Shown one piece after another: positions 1 to 7,276 of a stretch of DNA of 12,500 bases. The first letter of the stretch is position 1; each line of letters begins with the position of its first letter. The notes under the pieces were generated by a model. The model was given only the letters and a program-made list of their open reading frames with translations. It did no database searches and was not told the DNA's origin. The stretch is from Botryococcus braunii (taxonomy: Eukaryota > Chlorophyta > Trebouxiophyceae), in NCBI GenBank assembly GCA_002005505.1, contig MVGU01001867.1, positions 5,001 through 17,500 on the forward strand, read 5' to 3'. The translations under genes were made by a program, and so were the position numbers.

Positions 1-529
1 GGGCTTATGCGGTGCTATGAGTGTCGGTGGGACCTAGCCACATGATAGTGGAAATTGACGGTTACTCGGGCACGCTCAATTCACGCCCAGTTTTGCAGCT
101 TGACAGTGTAAACATCCAATCATTCACAAATTGAGTAGGAAGTGGTGTGGGAGTCTATCCCCTAAACTCGAGGTCCCCAAGGGCTACCTATCCTGTATGG
201 CAACTTAAAACACAGATTTCATGGGAAATTGGGTGCCTTGGCCTGGCAGTGGGGTTTCAGACAGTTGACGTTGACCAATTCAAAGCTTTAAGATTCAAAA
301 TATTCAAAAACTTAAAAATCAAGATCTTCAAAATCTTTTTTCAGGCACGTGATGAATGCAAATCATGAGGCTCTGCCAGATGACAGAAGAGAGACCGATC
401 CAGGATGCTTCATACGCTTACAGGGCCCAGGCTCATCCTGTCAGTACGCCCTATTCGTTTTCTCTACCACTAAGCATGCCATTCTTAATACTTTAATCAA
501 TTCATTAATTAAGAAGGCTACAAAACGAA

Positions 530-561
530 TAAGCAAACAAACTGTACGGTTTGTTTGCTTA
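530..561. repeat. 32 bp near-perfect palindrome
   Basis: Fifteen of sixteen base pairs match around the centre at 545/546. The left arm is TAAGCAAACAAAC and the right arm GTTTGTTTGCTTA. The only mismatch (543 T with 548 G) would be a G-T wobble in RNA. There is essentially no loop, so this could extrude as a cruciform in DNA. No protein or termination function can be assigned. Confidence 0.9.
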
Positions 562-926
562 CATGTCTAGATGCGGAGTTTGATCCATCACAGCATGCAG
601 ATCAACACCGGGTGATCGACACACATCAGACCCATATATACAATTTGAGCGACATTCCCCGTTTGAGTTCATAAATCAGCACATCGGTACTTCCAGGCTC
701 AGATTCCTAATATTAATCTTCCCATGCGACCCCCGGGGTTTTGACCCACTGATATATCTTACCAAAGAACTTATGAACCGAAGCCATAATAAGGATGGAC
801 TTGCCAAGGAACGAATTTGTCCTTACCAGCGTATGTAATGGCAGCTCCATAGGTATGGCATCGATACTAAAGAACCATTATTCAGCAGAAACATATTGCC
901 TGTATTAACTCATGCAGATGACAAAG

Positions 927-946
927 CTTAATGATATATCATTAAG
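927..946. repeat. 20 bp perfect palindrome
   Basis: A perfect palindrome with half-site CTTAATGATA, centred at 936/937. It lies only 5 bp from the 28 bp palindrome at 952-979. The pair forms a double dyad in AT-rich DNA. Confidence 0.92.
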
Positions 947-951
947 ATAAG

Positions 952-979
952 ATACAGCATCTTATATAAGATGCTGTAT
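952..979. repeat. 28 bp perfect palindrome
   Basis: All fourteen base pairs match; the half-site is ATACAGCATCTTAT and the centre is at 965/966. With equal base frequencies about 5e-5 such sites are expected in 12.5 kb, so this is not chance background. It is adjacent to the palindrome at 927-946. No known transposon end or operator was recognised. Confidence 0.93.
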
Positions 980-1177
980 TCAAAGGCGGAGCATAGGTAG
1001 TTGAGCCACTGCTGCTCTCGGCTGTCAGGAACTCTTATAAGCTATTTAGCTTCTTCACGACTATGCAATTGATAATTATGTAGCGGAATTACGTATGAGC
1101 CCTACCATCTGACTTCGCCAATGAGTACACACAAAGCCAAATTCCGGAAATTCCACGTTAGCACAAGCGGACCATAA

Positions 1178-1588
1178 ACCCACATTTTCAAGCCACTTGA
1201 CGATCTGCCTGCGGGTACAGCTTTATTTCAGGTACGTTTGAAACCTCCTTCGTTTGAGCTTGCAGAGGACTCCCAAGTGTGTTGTCACCAATGGTGGCTC
1301 ACCATCTCCTGCTTGATAAAAACGTTTTTCTTGCAAATGCCGAAAGAGTCCTTTCAATTGAAGGACTGCGCTGATCAAATGCGTCCCGTTAAATCACCCT
1401 TGGGGCAATTAAGCCCCGATCCACAAAGCCAGGAAGGCTCGGGAACTTCTGAGGGAAGCTTAAATCGTTCCAGCCTGCCCCCAAGCCCTAACATATCTCC
1501 CTCATCCTCTTGCAACCTTCATGCCCTTATCTCCCAAGAGGAATTTATCCGGATTAATGAACCCAGCAAAGGGTGTATTTATATTTGA
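1178..1588 (+). CDS. Possible Ser/Pro-rich exon or chance ORF
   Basis: The frame is open from 1178 to a stop at 1586-1588, about 136 codons. The first ATG is internal at 1337, giving an 83-residue peptide. That peptide is rich in Ser and Pro in its middle (SPLGQLSPDPQSQEGSG, then SLPPSPNISPSSS), as in disordered protein segments. A possible acceptor, CTTTATTTCAG, ends at 1231 inside the frame and would start an exon at 1232. The stop lies inside the left arm of the inverted repeat at 1571-1612. No domain is recognised and there is no neighbouring exon to join. It may be a random open frame. Confidence 0.2.
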   Translation, partial: THIFKPLDDLPAGTALFQVRLKPPSFELAEDSQVCCHQWWLTISCLIKTFFLQMPKESFQLKDCADQMRPVKSPLGQLSPDPQSQEGSGTSEGSLNRSSLPPSPNISPSSSCNLHALISQEEFIRINEPSKGCIYI

Positions 1589-1612
1589 TGTGCATCAAAT
1601 ATATATACCCCC
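1571..1612. repeat. 42 bp inverted repeat with 2-nt centre
   Basis: Twenty-base arms at 1571-1590 and 1593-1612 pair with two mismatches around TG at 1591-1592. The innermost 11 pairs (TATATTTGATG on the left) are perfect. Only 3 bp separate it from the hairpin at 1616-1654, so the two form a tandem pair of dyads. It overlaps the end of the open frame ending at 1588. Confidence 0.88.
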
Positions 1613-1615
1613 CGT

Positions 1616-1654
1616 TTGGAATGCCCCGTGAGAATCTCACGGGGGCATTCCCAA
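1616..1654. repeat. GC-rich hairpin with homopolymer-length differences
   Basis: The left arm (1616-1633) and right arm (1635-1654) match except that the right arm has one extra G in GGGGG and one extra C in CCC. The core is CCCCGTGAGA / TCTCACGGGGG with a single-base centre. The arms differ only in run lengths, as expected if replication slippage eroded an originally perfect palindrome. It could form a strong stem in RNA, but there is no supporting U-tract context for a terminator. Confidence 0.88.
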
Positions 1655-1829
1655 CGTCTGCTGTATAGATTTTCTTTTTAGTGCTGAGCTAGTTCCCATT
1701 CACCCGCCCATGCCCCTTTGGGGAGAGGGGCGGGGGGGACGCTTTCTGTAACTTTGTTGTCCAATCGATGAGCCCTTGATAACATCGCCCTTTCGACAGT
1801 ATTCCGACAACTGCTATCGTGGTAATAGA

Positions 1830-1887
1830 TGACAAACCTCTGGGGCTTCGCACCAAACCGCCCAGAAGTTTGACAAACCTCTGGGGC
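1830..1887 (+). repeat. 17 bp direct repeat pair
   Basis: TGACAAACCTCTGGGGC occurs at 1830-1846 and again at 1871-1887, 41 bp apart. A few similar bases follow each copy. It may be a remnant of a tandem duplication. No flanking element was identified. Confidence 0.85.
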
Positions 1888-1989
1888 AGCGCAATGCCTC
1901 GATTAGAGCACCTCTTGTAGCTCTTGCTAGCAATCTTGTAAAGAAGCGACTCTTTATCCATAGTTTTAAACGCAATTGCAATCCACACG

Positions 1990-2029
1990 TACTTCCTAGT
2001 GATAAGCTTCGCCCTACTTCCTAGTGATA
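1990..2029 (+). repeat. 15 bp direct repeat pair
   Basis: TACTTCCTAGTGATA occurs at 1990-2004 and 2015-2029 with a 25 bp period. A weaker third start, CTTCCTACTTA, follows near 2036. It is probably a small degenerate tandem repeat. Confidence 0.85.
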
Positions 2030-2068
2030 CCTTTCTTCCTACTTAACGGAACATGTGTCAGTAAGTAA

Positions 2069-2100
2069 TCAGGAGAAGAGTTGTACATCTCCTCTCCTGA
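2069..2100. repeat. 32 bp near-perfect palindrome
   Basis: Fourteen of sixteen pairs match around the centre at 2084/2085 (TGTACA region). The outer eight pairs, TCAGGAGA against TCTCCTGA, are perfect. The mismatches are at 2077/2092 and 2081/2088. It resembles the other loopless dyads in the left part of the window but shares no sequence with them. Confidence 0.88.
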
Positions 2101-2296
2101 CTGCTGACGGCTGACTACTTGCTTTCATCTTCATTTCATCTTCATCGTCATTGGTAAAACGTGAGGACACCATGGCAAGCCACTAACATGTAGACATAGT
2201 TCGAGCAACATGTGCATGCTATTACAAAATAATGCATGCATCGTTTATCAAAACCCAAGGTAATGGGCTTCATATTTGCAACTAAATGCATGCATC

Positions 2297-2456
2297 CTAA
2301 TTATAAGCAAGTGACAGGGGGCATCTCCTTTCTTGTGAGAATTGGGACCTGCGGGACCTTGGCTTCCCTCCACTTGCCACTGGGCGCTCTTCAGCCCTAG
2401 TGCTGGTCCTGGATTCATTACTCCTTTCTTCCTCTGCTCTGCCATTCCTTGAGCCG
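2297..2456 (-). CDS. Possible terminal exon, Arg/Ser/Glu-rich
   Basis: On the minus strand a strong acceptor, a C-rich tract ending CCCCCCACACAG, ends at 2457. The following sequence is open to a TAG at 2297-2299. In one frame it reads GSRNGRAEEERSNESRTSTR and continues with RSRRSQ to a Leu-Ala-Tyr-Asn end, a charged RS-like tail. A second frame starting at the same acceptor is also open and longer, to 2248, so the frame is uncertain. Upstream in the same orientation lies the dinucleotide tract, which would be intronic, then the exon candidate at 2871-3362. The phase needed to join the two was not resolved. It could be chance. Confidence 0.22.
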
Positions 2457-2529
2457 CTGTGTGGGGGGAGGCGGAAGTAACTGGGTGGGGCGGGGGGAGT
2501 GGGCGGGTGTGGGTCGTGCGCTTCCATGG

Positions 2530-2530
<1 letters not shown>

Positions 2531-2608
<78 letters not shown>

Positions 2609-2641
2609 CGCGCGCGCGCGTCTGTGTAGGGGGGGGGGGGG
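2531..2641 (+). repeat. (TG)35(CG)10 microsatellite followed by G13
   Basis: (TG)35 spans 2531-2600 and runs directly into (CG)10 at 2601-2620. After TCTGTGTA comes a run of 13 G at 2629-2641. Alternating purine-pyrimidine tracts of this kind are known to favour Z-DNA under negative supercoiling, and the CG block is the strongest such sequence. Frames read through this tract give only Cys-Val or Thr-His repeats and are not genes. Confidence 0.97.
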
Positions 2642-2870
2642 CGCGGGGGAATCCCTGAATACACTTCCGCTTGAACTAGAAGTGGTTGCAGCCTTACAGA
2701 TACAAGCTCAGTCATCTTCACGCAAGCGCCGAAAATCCACAAACCCGTGCTGCTGGTACCACATGCACAGCCAAACAGATGAACCGGGCCTTTCATAGGG
2801 GAGTTTAGAACTTGCCGCACCCAAGAAACCTTCACTGATCAGTGAGCCTGTCAAGAGCTCGTGCATGACC

Positions 2871-3362
2871 TCAGTCCTCGGCGTCTATCATTGTGATCGA
2901 TGGCACACGGTCCAGGTCGGGCTGTGAAACGGGTCCGGCTTCTTGTTGACCTGCCCAGCCGTGGGGACCAGCAACAACAGTCCCGGGCGGCACCCAGGCA
3001 CCAGCGAGTCCCTGAGACACCCCACCAGGAAAGTTCCCCCCAAGGAACGCATCACTTGGCGGCCCAGGGGCCTGCGGGACAAATTGTGGTACAGCCGACC
3101 ACGCCCCGTCACCTGGAACAACAGCCTGTGGAGGCCCAACGGGTAAGTGCCTGGCGAGACCTGAGGTTGCGCCCCCGCCTACGTCAGTTACATGACCAGG
3201 ATTTCCTAGATTCGCCTGCGGCTTGCCCTCATTGGGCTTCTCCTCATCGGGTCTAGTTGGGTCGTCTGCCTGAGAAGGCGCTGCGGGATCCTCTTCAGCC
3301 TCTCGGCGTGCATTCTTGAGGTGCTCCTTGATAGTGTACCGCACCGCGTCATGGACAAGCTC
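2871..3362 (-). CDS. Probable 3' exon encoding charged then Pro/Gly-rich tail
   Basis: On the minus strand GCGTGCGCAG at 3363-3372 is an acceptor candidate, with a branch-like TTGAC about 35 nt upstream. The frame then stays open for 163 codons to TGA at 2871-2873. It starts ELVHDAVRYTIKEHLKNARR, a probable amphipathic helix, followed by an acidic linker (EAEEDP, DDPTRPDEEKP). Next is a Pro/Gly/Val-rich stretch (QFVPQAPGPPSDAFLGGNFP) and an end in PSITMIDAED. It is more GC-rich than its surroundings, and the ordered change in composition is typical of real coding. No domain was recognised. Internal donors such as CCAG|GTGACG could end the exon earlier. Upstream exons were not found. A transposon-derived or pseudogene exon is possible. 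Confidence 0.42.
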   Translation of the reverse strand, partial: ELVHDAVRYTIKEHLKNARREAEEDPAAPSQADDPTRPDEEKPNEGKPQANLGNPGHVTDVGGGATSGLARHLPVGPPQAVVPGDGAWSAVPQFVPQAPGPPSDAFLGGNFPGGVSQGLAGAWVPPGTVVAGPHGWAGQQEAGPVSQPDLDRVPSITMIDAED

Positions 3363-3766
3363 CTGCGCACGCCAAATCAGGCAATCCCTAAATGGTCAAC
3401 GCCCTTTGACCCACACGGCACATTGCCTGGACATCCAGGCACCTTTCAAGAAGTCCAATAACCTAGTTCAAGAAACCAACCTGAGTTATCCAAAATGACC
3501 ATGCTGGTATGCCGCAGTGCCCAGCAGAACAGCAAATTATACAATGGCGCAAGTTACTTCTTGTCTTCAGTTTTCCATCTTCTTCTTTCCTTCTTTTCTT
3601 TGGGCCCAAAGTTAACGGAAGCCCTTGGGGGGCTTTTGTTCTTCGGATTGAGTGGCGCAGGTGGGTCGGCGTTGATTCTCAGGCGCTCGGAGGGCTTGAG
3701 GGTCCGTATCTACAAGATTTCTAAGCAGATCGGGTAGTAGCCACGGTAGGGTCAGAGCCCATCGCC
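3363..3766. other. No assigned gene; pyrimidine tract
   Basis: A CT-rich + strand tract (TTCTTCTTTCCTTCTTTTC) runs at about 3580-3600, downstream of a small hairpin. It could be a plant-type pyrimidine patch near a promoter or an intronic tract, and it lies 170 bp upstream of the ATG at 3767. Two overlapping + frames (3495-3737, 3509-3724) run through it but have no supporting signal. Confidence 0.35.
3424..3441. repeat. 18 bp hairpin
   Basis: The eight-base arms TGCCTGGA and TCCAGGCA flank a CA centre. It lies about 50 bp upstream (gene sense) of the proposed acceptor at 3363. No function can be assigned. Confidence 0.8.
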
Positions 3767-4324
3767 ATGGCTCGTCAGAAACGCACATCATGGACTGGGC
3801 CAAGCACGGCGGCAAAGCGCCAGAACAACGTGCAACACACACGTGCGACAGCTGTGATTTTGCTTACAGACAGACCTGAAGCCAAGCACGGCATTTTGCC
3901 AAAAACGCTTACATGCGAAACCCCTCCCCACCCATCATGCAAAGCATCCAACGAAAAATTGTCCAACCAAATGGAATATCAAGTACATCTAACCTTGAAG
4001 CCCCTATTGGGGTGTTTGGGTGCAAGCTACAATATGCATGCACCATGGAGGGTACCCTCCATAGTATTTGACAACAGCTGGAGGACCCACCCAAAAGATA
4101 GTAAACTACTTGCTTTGTCTCCGTGCACAGCACCATATTTGCGCACACCATGTACAACATCTTCACAACAGGGCAGAGCGCTTAAAAACCCTCTACTGTC
4201 CAGCATCGCTGAATGGCAAAGGGCGTCAGAGTGTTTTAGCCATTTAGCCGAGAAATGTGAGACCATAGTGCAACAGCATCTGATATTGTTGAAATATGCA
4301 ATCCACCGTGCTGATGCAAAATAG
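3767..4324 (+). CDS. Uncharacterised 185-codon ORF
   Basis: This is the longest ATG-started frame in the window. The ATG at 3767 sits in GCCATGG, a good eukaryotic start context. The N-terminus is basic (MARQKRTSW), and the last 40 residues (IAEWQRASECFSHLAEKCET, then a Leu/Ile-rich stretch) could form helices. The middle is Cys-, Thr- and Pro-rich without a recognisable motif, signal peptide or membrane segment. By a simple stop-codon estimate, about 0.1-0.2 frames of this length are expected by chance in the six frames, so it is notable but not decisive. It contains the palindrome at 4045-4062. Shorter antisense frames overlap it. Confidence 0.25.
   Translation: MARQKRTSWTGPSTAAKRQNNVQHTRATAVILLTDRPEAKHGILPKTLTCETPPHPSCKASNEKLSNQMEYQVHLTLKPLLGCLGASYNMHAPWRVPSIVFDNSWRTHPKDSKLLALSPCTAPYLRTPCTTSSQQGRALKNPLLSSIAEWQRASECFSHLAEKCETIVQQHLILLKYAIHRADAK
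4045..4062. repeat. 18 bp perfect palindrome
   Basis: The half-site is ATGGAGGGT and the centre is in GGTACC. It lies inside the 185-codon open frame. Related but imperfect CTCCATG...CAATGGAG bases recur near 6312-6328. Confidence 0.9.
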
Positions 4325-4528
4325 ACCTGACAGAGCAAACCTGCAAAAACACCGGTCTAGCCTTGTTGGTTATGGAAAACATGCCGCCCAAAAAATGCCG
4401 GCTAACTTTTAAAAAGGTAAACGCAGCTTATAAAACAACTTGCAGGCACCGGCTTTCAAGTCACCACTTCCAATGCGGTGAAATTTGTCACAACTGTTGC
4501 ACGTGCGTCATGATGTGCCCAAAAATCA

Positions 4529-4550
4529 AGTTCTTGCGAGCTGCAAGAAC
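4529..4550. repeat. Small hairpin
   Basis: The eight-base arms GTTCTTGC and GCAAGAAC enclose GAGCT within this interval. It is short enough to be coincidental. Confidence 0.6.
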
Positions 4551-4764
4551 CTATTGAATATGTGGGGTTTTCACAGCTCAATCTCACAGAAAGACGAGCT
4601 AGTCAACCATTTAGAGGTCATCTCCTGATTCGTTGTTGCTGTTCTTGCCATCTACTGTTTGTCAGATATCAGATGTTGTAAGACAATTAGATATCCAAAC
4701 TCCGAATCGTTCTTGATGATATTGACCCCTTAAACGGCATCAGTACTTCAAGAACCTGGTGTTT

Positions 4765-4785
4765 GGGGGGGGGGGGGGGGGGGGG
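4765..4785 (+). repeat. G21 homopolymer
   Basis: Twenty-one consecutive G occupy 4765-4785. Such a run can form a G-quadruplex on the + strand and is prone to replication slippage and sequencing-length error. Confidence 0.97.
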
Positions 4786-5225
4786 AGCAAGAAACAACCT
4801 TGAACTATACGTTGTCGCTGCCCTAATCGGGATTGGGTCAGATATTTTTCACCTTTTCTCTCAATTCGGATTGGGACCTTACTTGCCAAAATTGGGCTCC
4901 CCCTCCTCCCAGATGCACTGTCCCTGGGGCCGTCTTTAGCAACGACTTAGACAGCACGTCAACCACTCAAAGCGCCATGCTCAGAAACATAGACATATAC
5001 ATGCCGACTAGGAGGCCCGGATTCCATCATCTAGTACGAAGGACACATCAAATGCCGTACACAAGCTCGCACACCAACAGAGACTCTTGTCGTTGCAAGA
5101 GATCTCATGTGAAGATCTGATCTGCTGAGGCCCATAACCCTTTGCTGTTAGTGTCTCGACCCCCAGATAGATCCTCTACCTAATCGACAGGGTGCAGGAA
5201 ATTCTCAGCCTTGCCAAATAGAGAC

Positions 5226-5255
5226 GGGCTAGATACGTAAACACGTATCTAGTCC
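5226..5255. repeat. Hairpin with 13 bp stem
   Basis: The ten perfect pairs CTAGATACGT / ACGTATCTAG enclose an AAAC loop. The stem extends three more positions with one G-T wobble (5228/5253). It is one of the dyad series in this window. Confidence 0.88.
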
Positions 5256-5735
5256 AGCTCCACAAGTCCTTCTCACCCGTCACCTGATCAGGATTGTTCA
5301 GATGCTGGATTCGGGGTGGCTTTGTTACACAAATATCGAACTCGATTTCCAGTTGCGGAGAATATGCCAAAAAACACGTTGTGTGCCAGTGCGTCTGAAG
5401 CCGACTCCTGATGCATGCCACAGCTTTCATGAACAAAAAAAGGCCCTCCGGCCCGTGATTGCACAGGTTGAAACAAAAATGCCCTTCACATTTAGTACTT
5501 CCCTAGTCCCTGCTCGGCTACCACTTCACCACCCATTGCCTCCCTTGACCCATCCTTGATTCCCCCTGATGGGTGAACGCTTTGATAGGAACAGGACCCC
5601 GTCTCAACAACCGCATAATTCTCCGACTGTCACCCGCAACATGGAGAGAGGTACGTATCGGCCTTGGGAGGGCCGCGCCCTAGAAAGAATCATCGCAGCA
5701 AAGCAAAAGAATGTCAAAAATGGGGAGGCTCTAAA

Positions 5736-5773
5736 CCCCCCCCCTCCCCCCCCCAAAAAAAAAAAAAAAAAAA
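5736..5773 (+). repeat. C9-T-C9-A19 compound homopolymer
   Basis: C9 (5736-5744), one T, C9 (5746-5754) and A19 (5755-5773) are contiguous. A poly-A tract can mark a retroposed insertion, but no retroelement body or target-site duplication was recognised around it. Confidence 0.95.
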
Positions 5774-6180
5774 CCCGTAGGCCTGGACTGAATCGCTCAG
5801 CCTCTCCCCGGAGTAACTCGACAAATAAGCTATACCGGCACCCACCATGAGTGACGTAGTCCGCTCTACCATAAGGAGCAGATCCGAAGAGTGCCACTAG
5901 AATGATTCTGATGGCATGGGCCTCTCCGCTTAAGCCTGTATACAATGCAACCACGCTCACGAGCAGTGTTAGAAATAACCTCCCGCAAGATAAAAGACAT
6001 CAGTTTTACAAATAATCTTCCACAAGCTACGACGTAAGACAACCAATAGGCCCAAGAAGGCACTGCGCTGGGAAGGGAAGTGTACTCCCAGCAGGGGTGA
6101 TGTGTACATCGTACGTACGTCCCCTGAAGGCGGGGGAAAAAAACACGCGGCATATCTAATCCGAAAACCATGTGTCATAC

Positions 6181-6441
6181 ATGTTGGTGGGAAGGAGGCC
6201 ATGCTTTGCATGTGAACCATTGGGAGGCCTGCAGACAAACACGGGAGGGCCATCCGACCGTTTGTACATGCCTCTCAGAAGACCGTGCAGTACATTTGTA
6301 CTGCTTGTACCCTCCATGTTCAATGGAGCCTGGACTACACTTCCTGACGGCCAGCAAATAATTGCAAGGATGCAGCGCTGTGCAATCCTAGAAGTGGCCG
6401 ATGTCATTGATCTGCAGACCAAAGACAACTTCCAATTCTAG
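6181..6441 (+). CDS. Uncharacterised 86-residue ORF
   Basis: The ATG at 6181 (MLVGRRPCFACEPLGG) opens a frame ending at TAG 6439-6441; the frame itself is open from 6160. The C-terminal half (GAWTTLPDGQQIIARMQRCA, then LEVADVIDLQTKDNFQF) has protein-like composition. No family was recognised and no splice signals at the ends are convincing. The last 60 bp form most of the inverted repeat at 6381-6448, which limits how much the reading frame alone can be trusted. An antisense frame (6156-6428) overlaps it. Confidence 0.2.
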   Translation: MLVGRRPCFACEPLGGLQTNTGGPSDRLYMPLRRPCSTFVLLVPSMFNGAWTTLPDGQQIIARMQRCAILEVADVIDLQTKDNFQF

Positions 6442-6448
6442 GATTGCA
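6381..6448. repeat. Inverted repeat, 17 bp arms, 34-nt loop
   Basis: TGCAATCCTAGAA at 6381-6393 is the exact reverse complement of 6436-6448. Pairing continues four more positions with one mismatch, giving arms of 17 bp around a 34-nt loop. A transcript would fold here, but the stem is shorter than usual microRNA precursors. No target-site duplication flanks it. Confidence 0.88.
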
Positions 6449-6976
6449 GGAAGGACCCAGTGAGGGAGTTCACAATCCGCTTGATATGTAATACTAGCAG
6501 AAAGTAGGAGTAAAACTGATGCAACATTAGATGCATAGCCATGACCACTGGAGGCCACGGGGATTTACAGCTTACACTTAACATAAGAGTCTTCTACCCT
6601 CCATCTTTTCAAAAATTGCCTAGAGGATTGCTGGTGTCTGGTACCAGCTCTGATTCCACGATGGCGAAATCCGCGCAGGAGAGGAACCCAAGCCTCCTTC
6701 AACTAGCGTGACTTACCACCCAAACAGAGTGGCATCTGATACCAACCCTCTCGCAATCTTCGAGATGGGGTGCGCTTGCAATCTGGCGAGCGCACCCCTC
6801 CCTTCCCTGGGTCAACTTCAAATCTGTCGCGACCTAGGACAGCCTCGAGAGGCATTTGCACAACTACGCAGCAGAGGTGTGCATTCACAAAGAGGAACCT
6901 CGCTAATGAAAAGAGTTCTTGGCAAGGGTTTCTCGGAAAAAATGGCTTCACGTGCGCACTGTTGCAGAACAACACC

Positions 6977-6992
6977 AACATGAGCTCATGTT
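6977..6992. repeat. 16 bp perfect palindrome
   Basis: The half-site is AACATGAG, centred on GAGCTC. A palindrome of this length is expected about 0.2 times by chance in a window of this size, so it is only weakly unusual. Confidence 0.88.
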
Positions 6993-7259
6993 CAGGCAGT
7001 TGTGTAATCTGTAAAAAATGCAGCGCGTAGCCATCAACATCCTTGTGAAGTGTCATTATGACCACAAACTACCCGCCACAACTAAATATTTCCTTTTAAT
7101 TGAAACATCTTCAGTTTTGAGGCGCCCATCAGGTGACAAGCGACAACCAAGCTGCTGTAGACGATGGTGAATTGACCATACACACGCAATGTGACAGCAT
7201 GCCCGAACTCATCGGTGCCGCGACATAACTCTGCCAGGCAGACCACCACAACATCCCCA

Positions 7260-7276
7260 CCCCCGGGGGGGGGGGG
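7260..7276 (+). repeat. C5-G12 homopolymer block
   Basis: Five C are followed by twelve G (7265-7276) and then AAAA. It is a likely slippage site and sits where two minus-strand open frames exchange phase. Confidence 0.95.

Larger units (their letters stand above)
1..1177. other. Gene-free, AT-rich stretch with palindromes
   Basis: I see no convincing coding region here. Two short overlapping open frames (147-368 and 349-570) lack domain-like content or splice signals that would support them. The visible structure is three long palindromes (530-561, 927-946, 952-979), listed separately. There is no recognisable promoter motif or RNA gene. Confidence 0.6.
1655..2296. other. No gene seen; short direct repeats and one palindrome
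   Basis: A minus-strand open frame at 1689-1988 has no recognisable content and is not called. The visible structures are the direct repeats at 1830-1887 and 1990-2029 and the palindrome at 2069-2100. CTTCATTTCATCTTCATCG repeats weakly near 2122-2150. Nothing else is supported. Confidence 0.5.
4325..6180. other. No convincing gene; homopolymers and small hairpins
   Basis: Several open frames of 60-118 codons occur on both strands (for example 4833-5120 +, 5302-5559 +, 5604-5960 -). None has domain content, and the last reads through the poly-A/poly-C tract. The features that can be supported are the hairpins at 4529-4550 and 5226-5255 and the runs at 4765-4785 and 5736-5773. Confidence 0.5.

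Noticed and set aside
1616..1654. Rho-independent bacterial terminator
   Set aside because: The GC stem lacks a clear downstream T tract, and everything else about the window is eukaryotic.
1571..1654. MITE with terminal inverted repeats
   Set aside because: The dyads are loopless and side by side. There is no pair of distant inverted ends with a target-site duplication.
2248..2835. 195-codon minus-strand open frame
   Set aside because: Its centre is (TH)n and (RA)n translated from the (TG)n(CG)n microsatellite. Openness comes from the repeat and not from coding constraint.
5755..5773. Poly-A tail of a retroposed insertion
   Set aside because: The A run follows C9TC9. No reverse-transcriptase, SINE-like body or flanking duplication was seen.
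5604..5960. 118-codon minus-strand frame
   Set aside because: It runs through the homopolymer block (poly-Phe and poly-Gly) and has no start or splice support.
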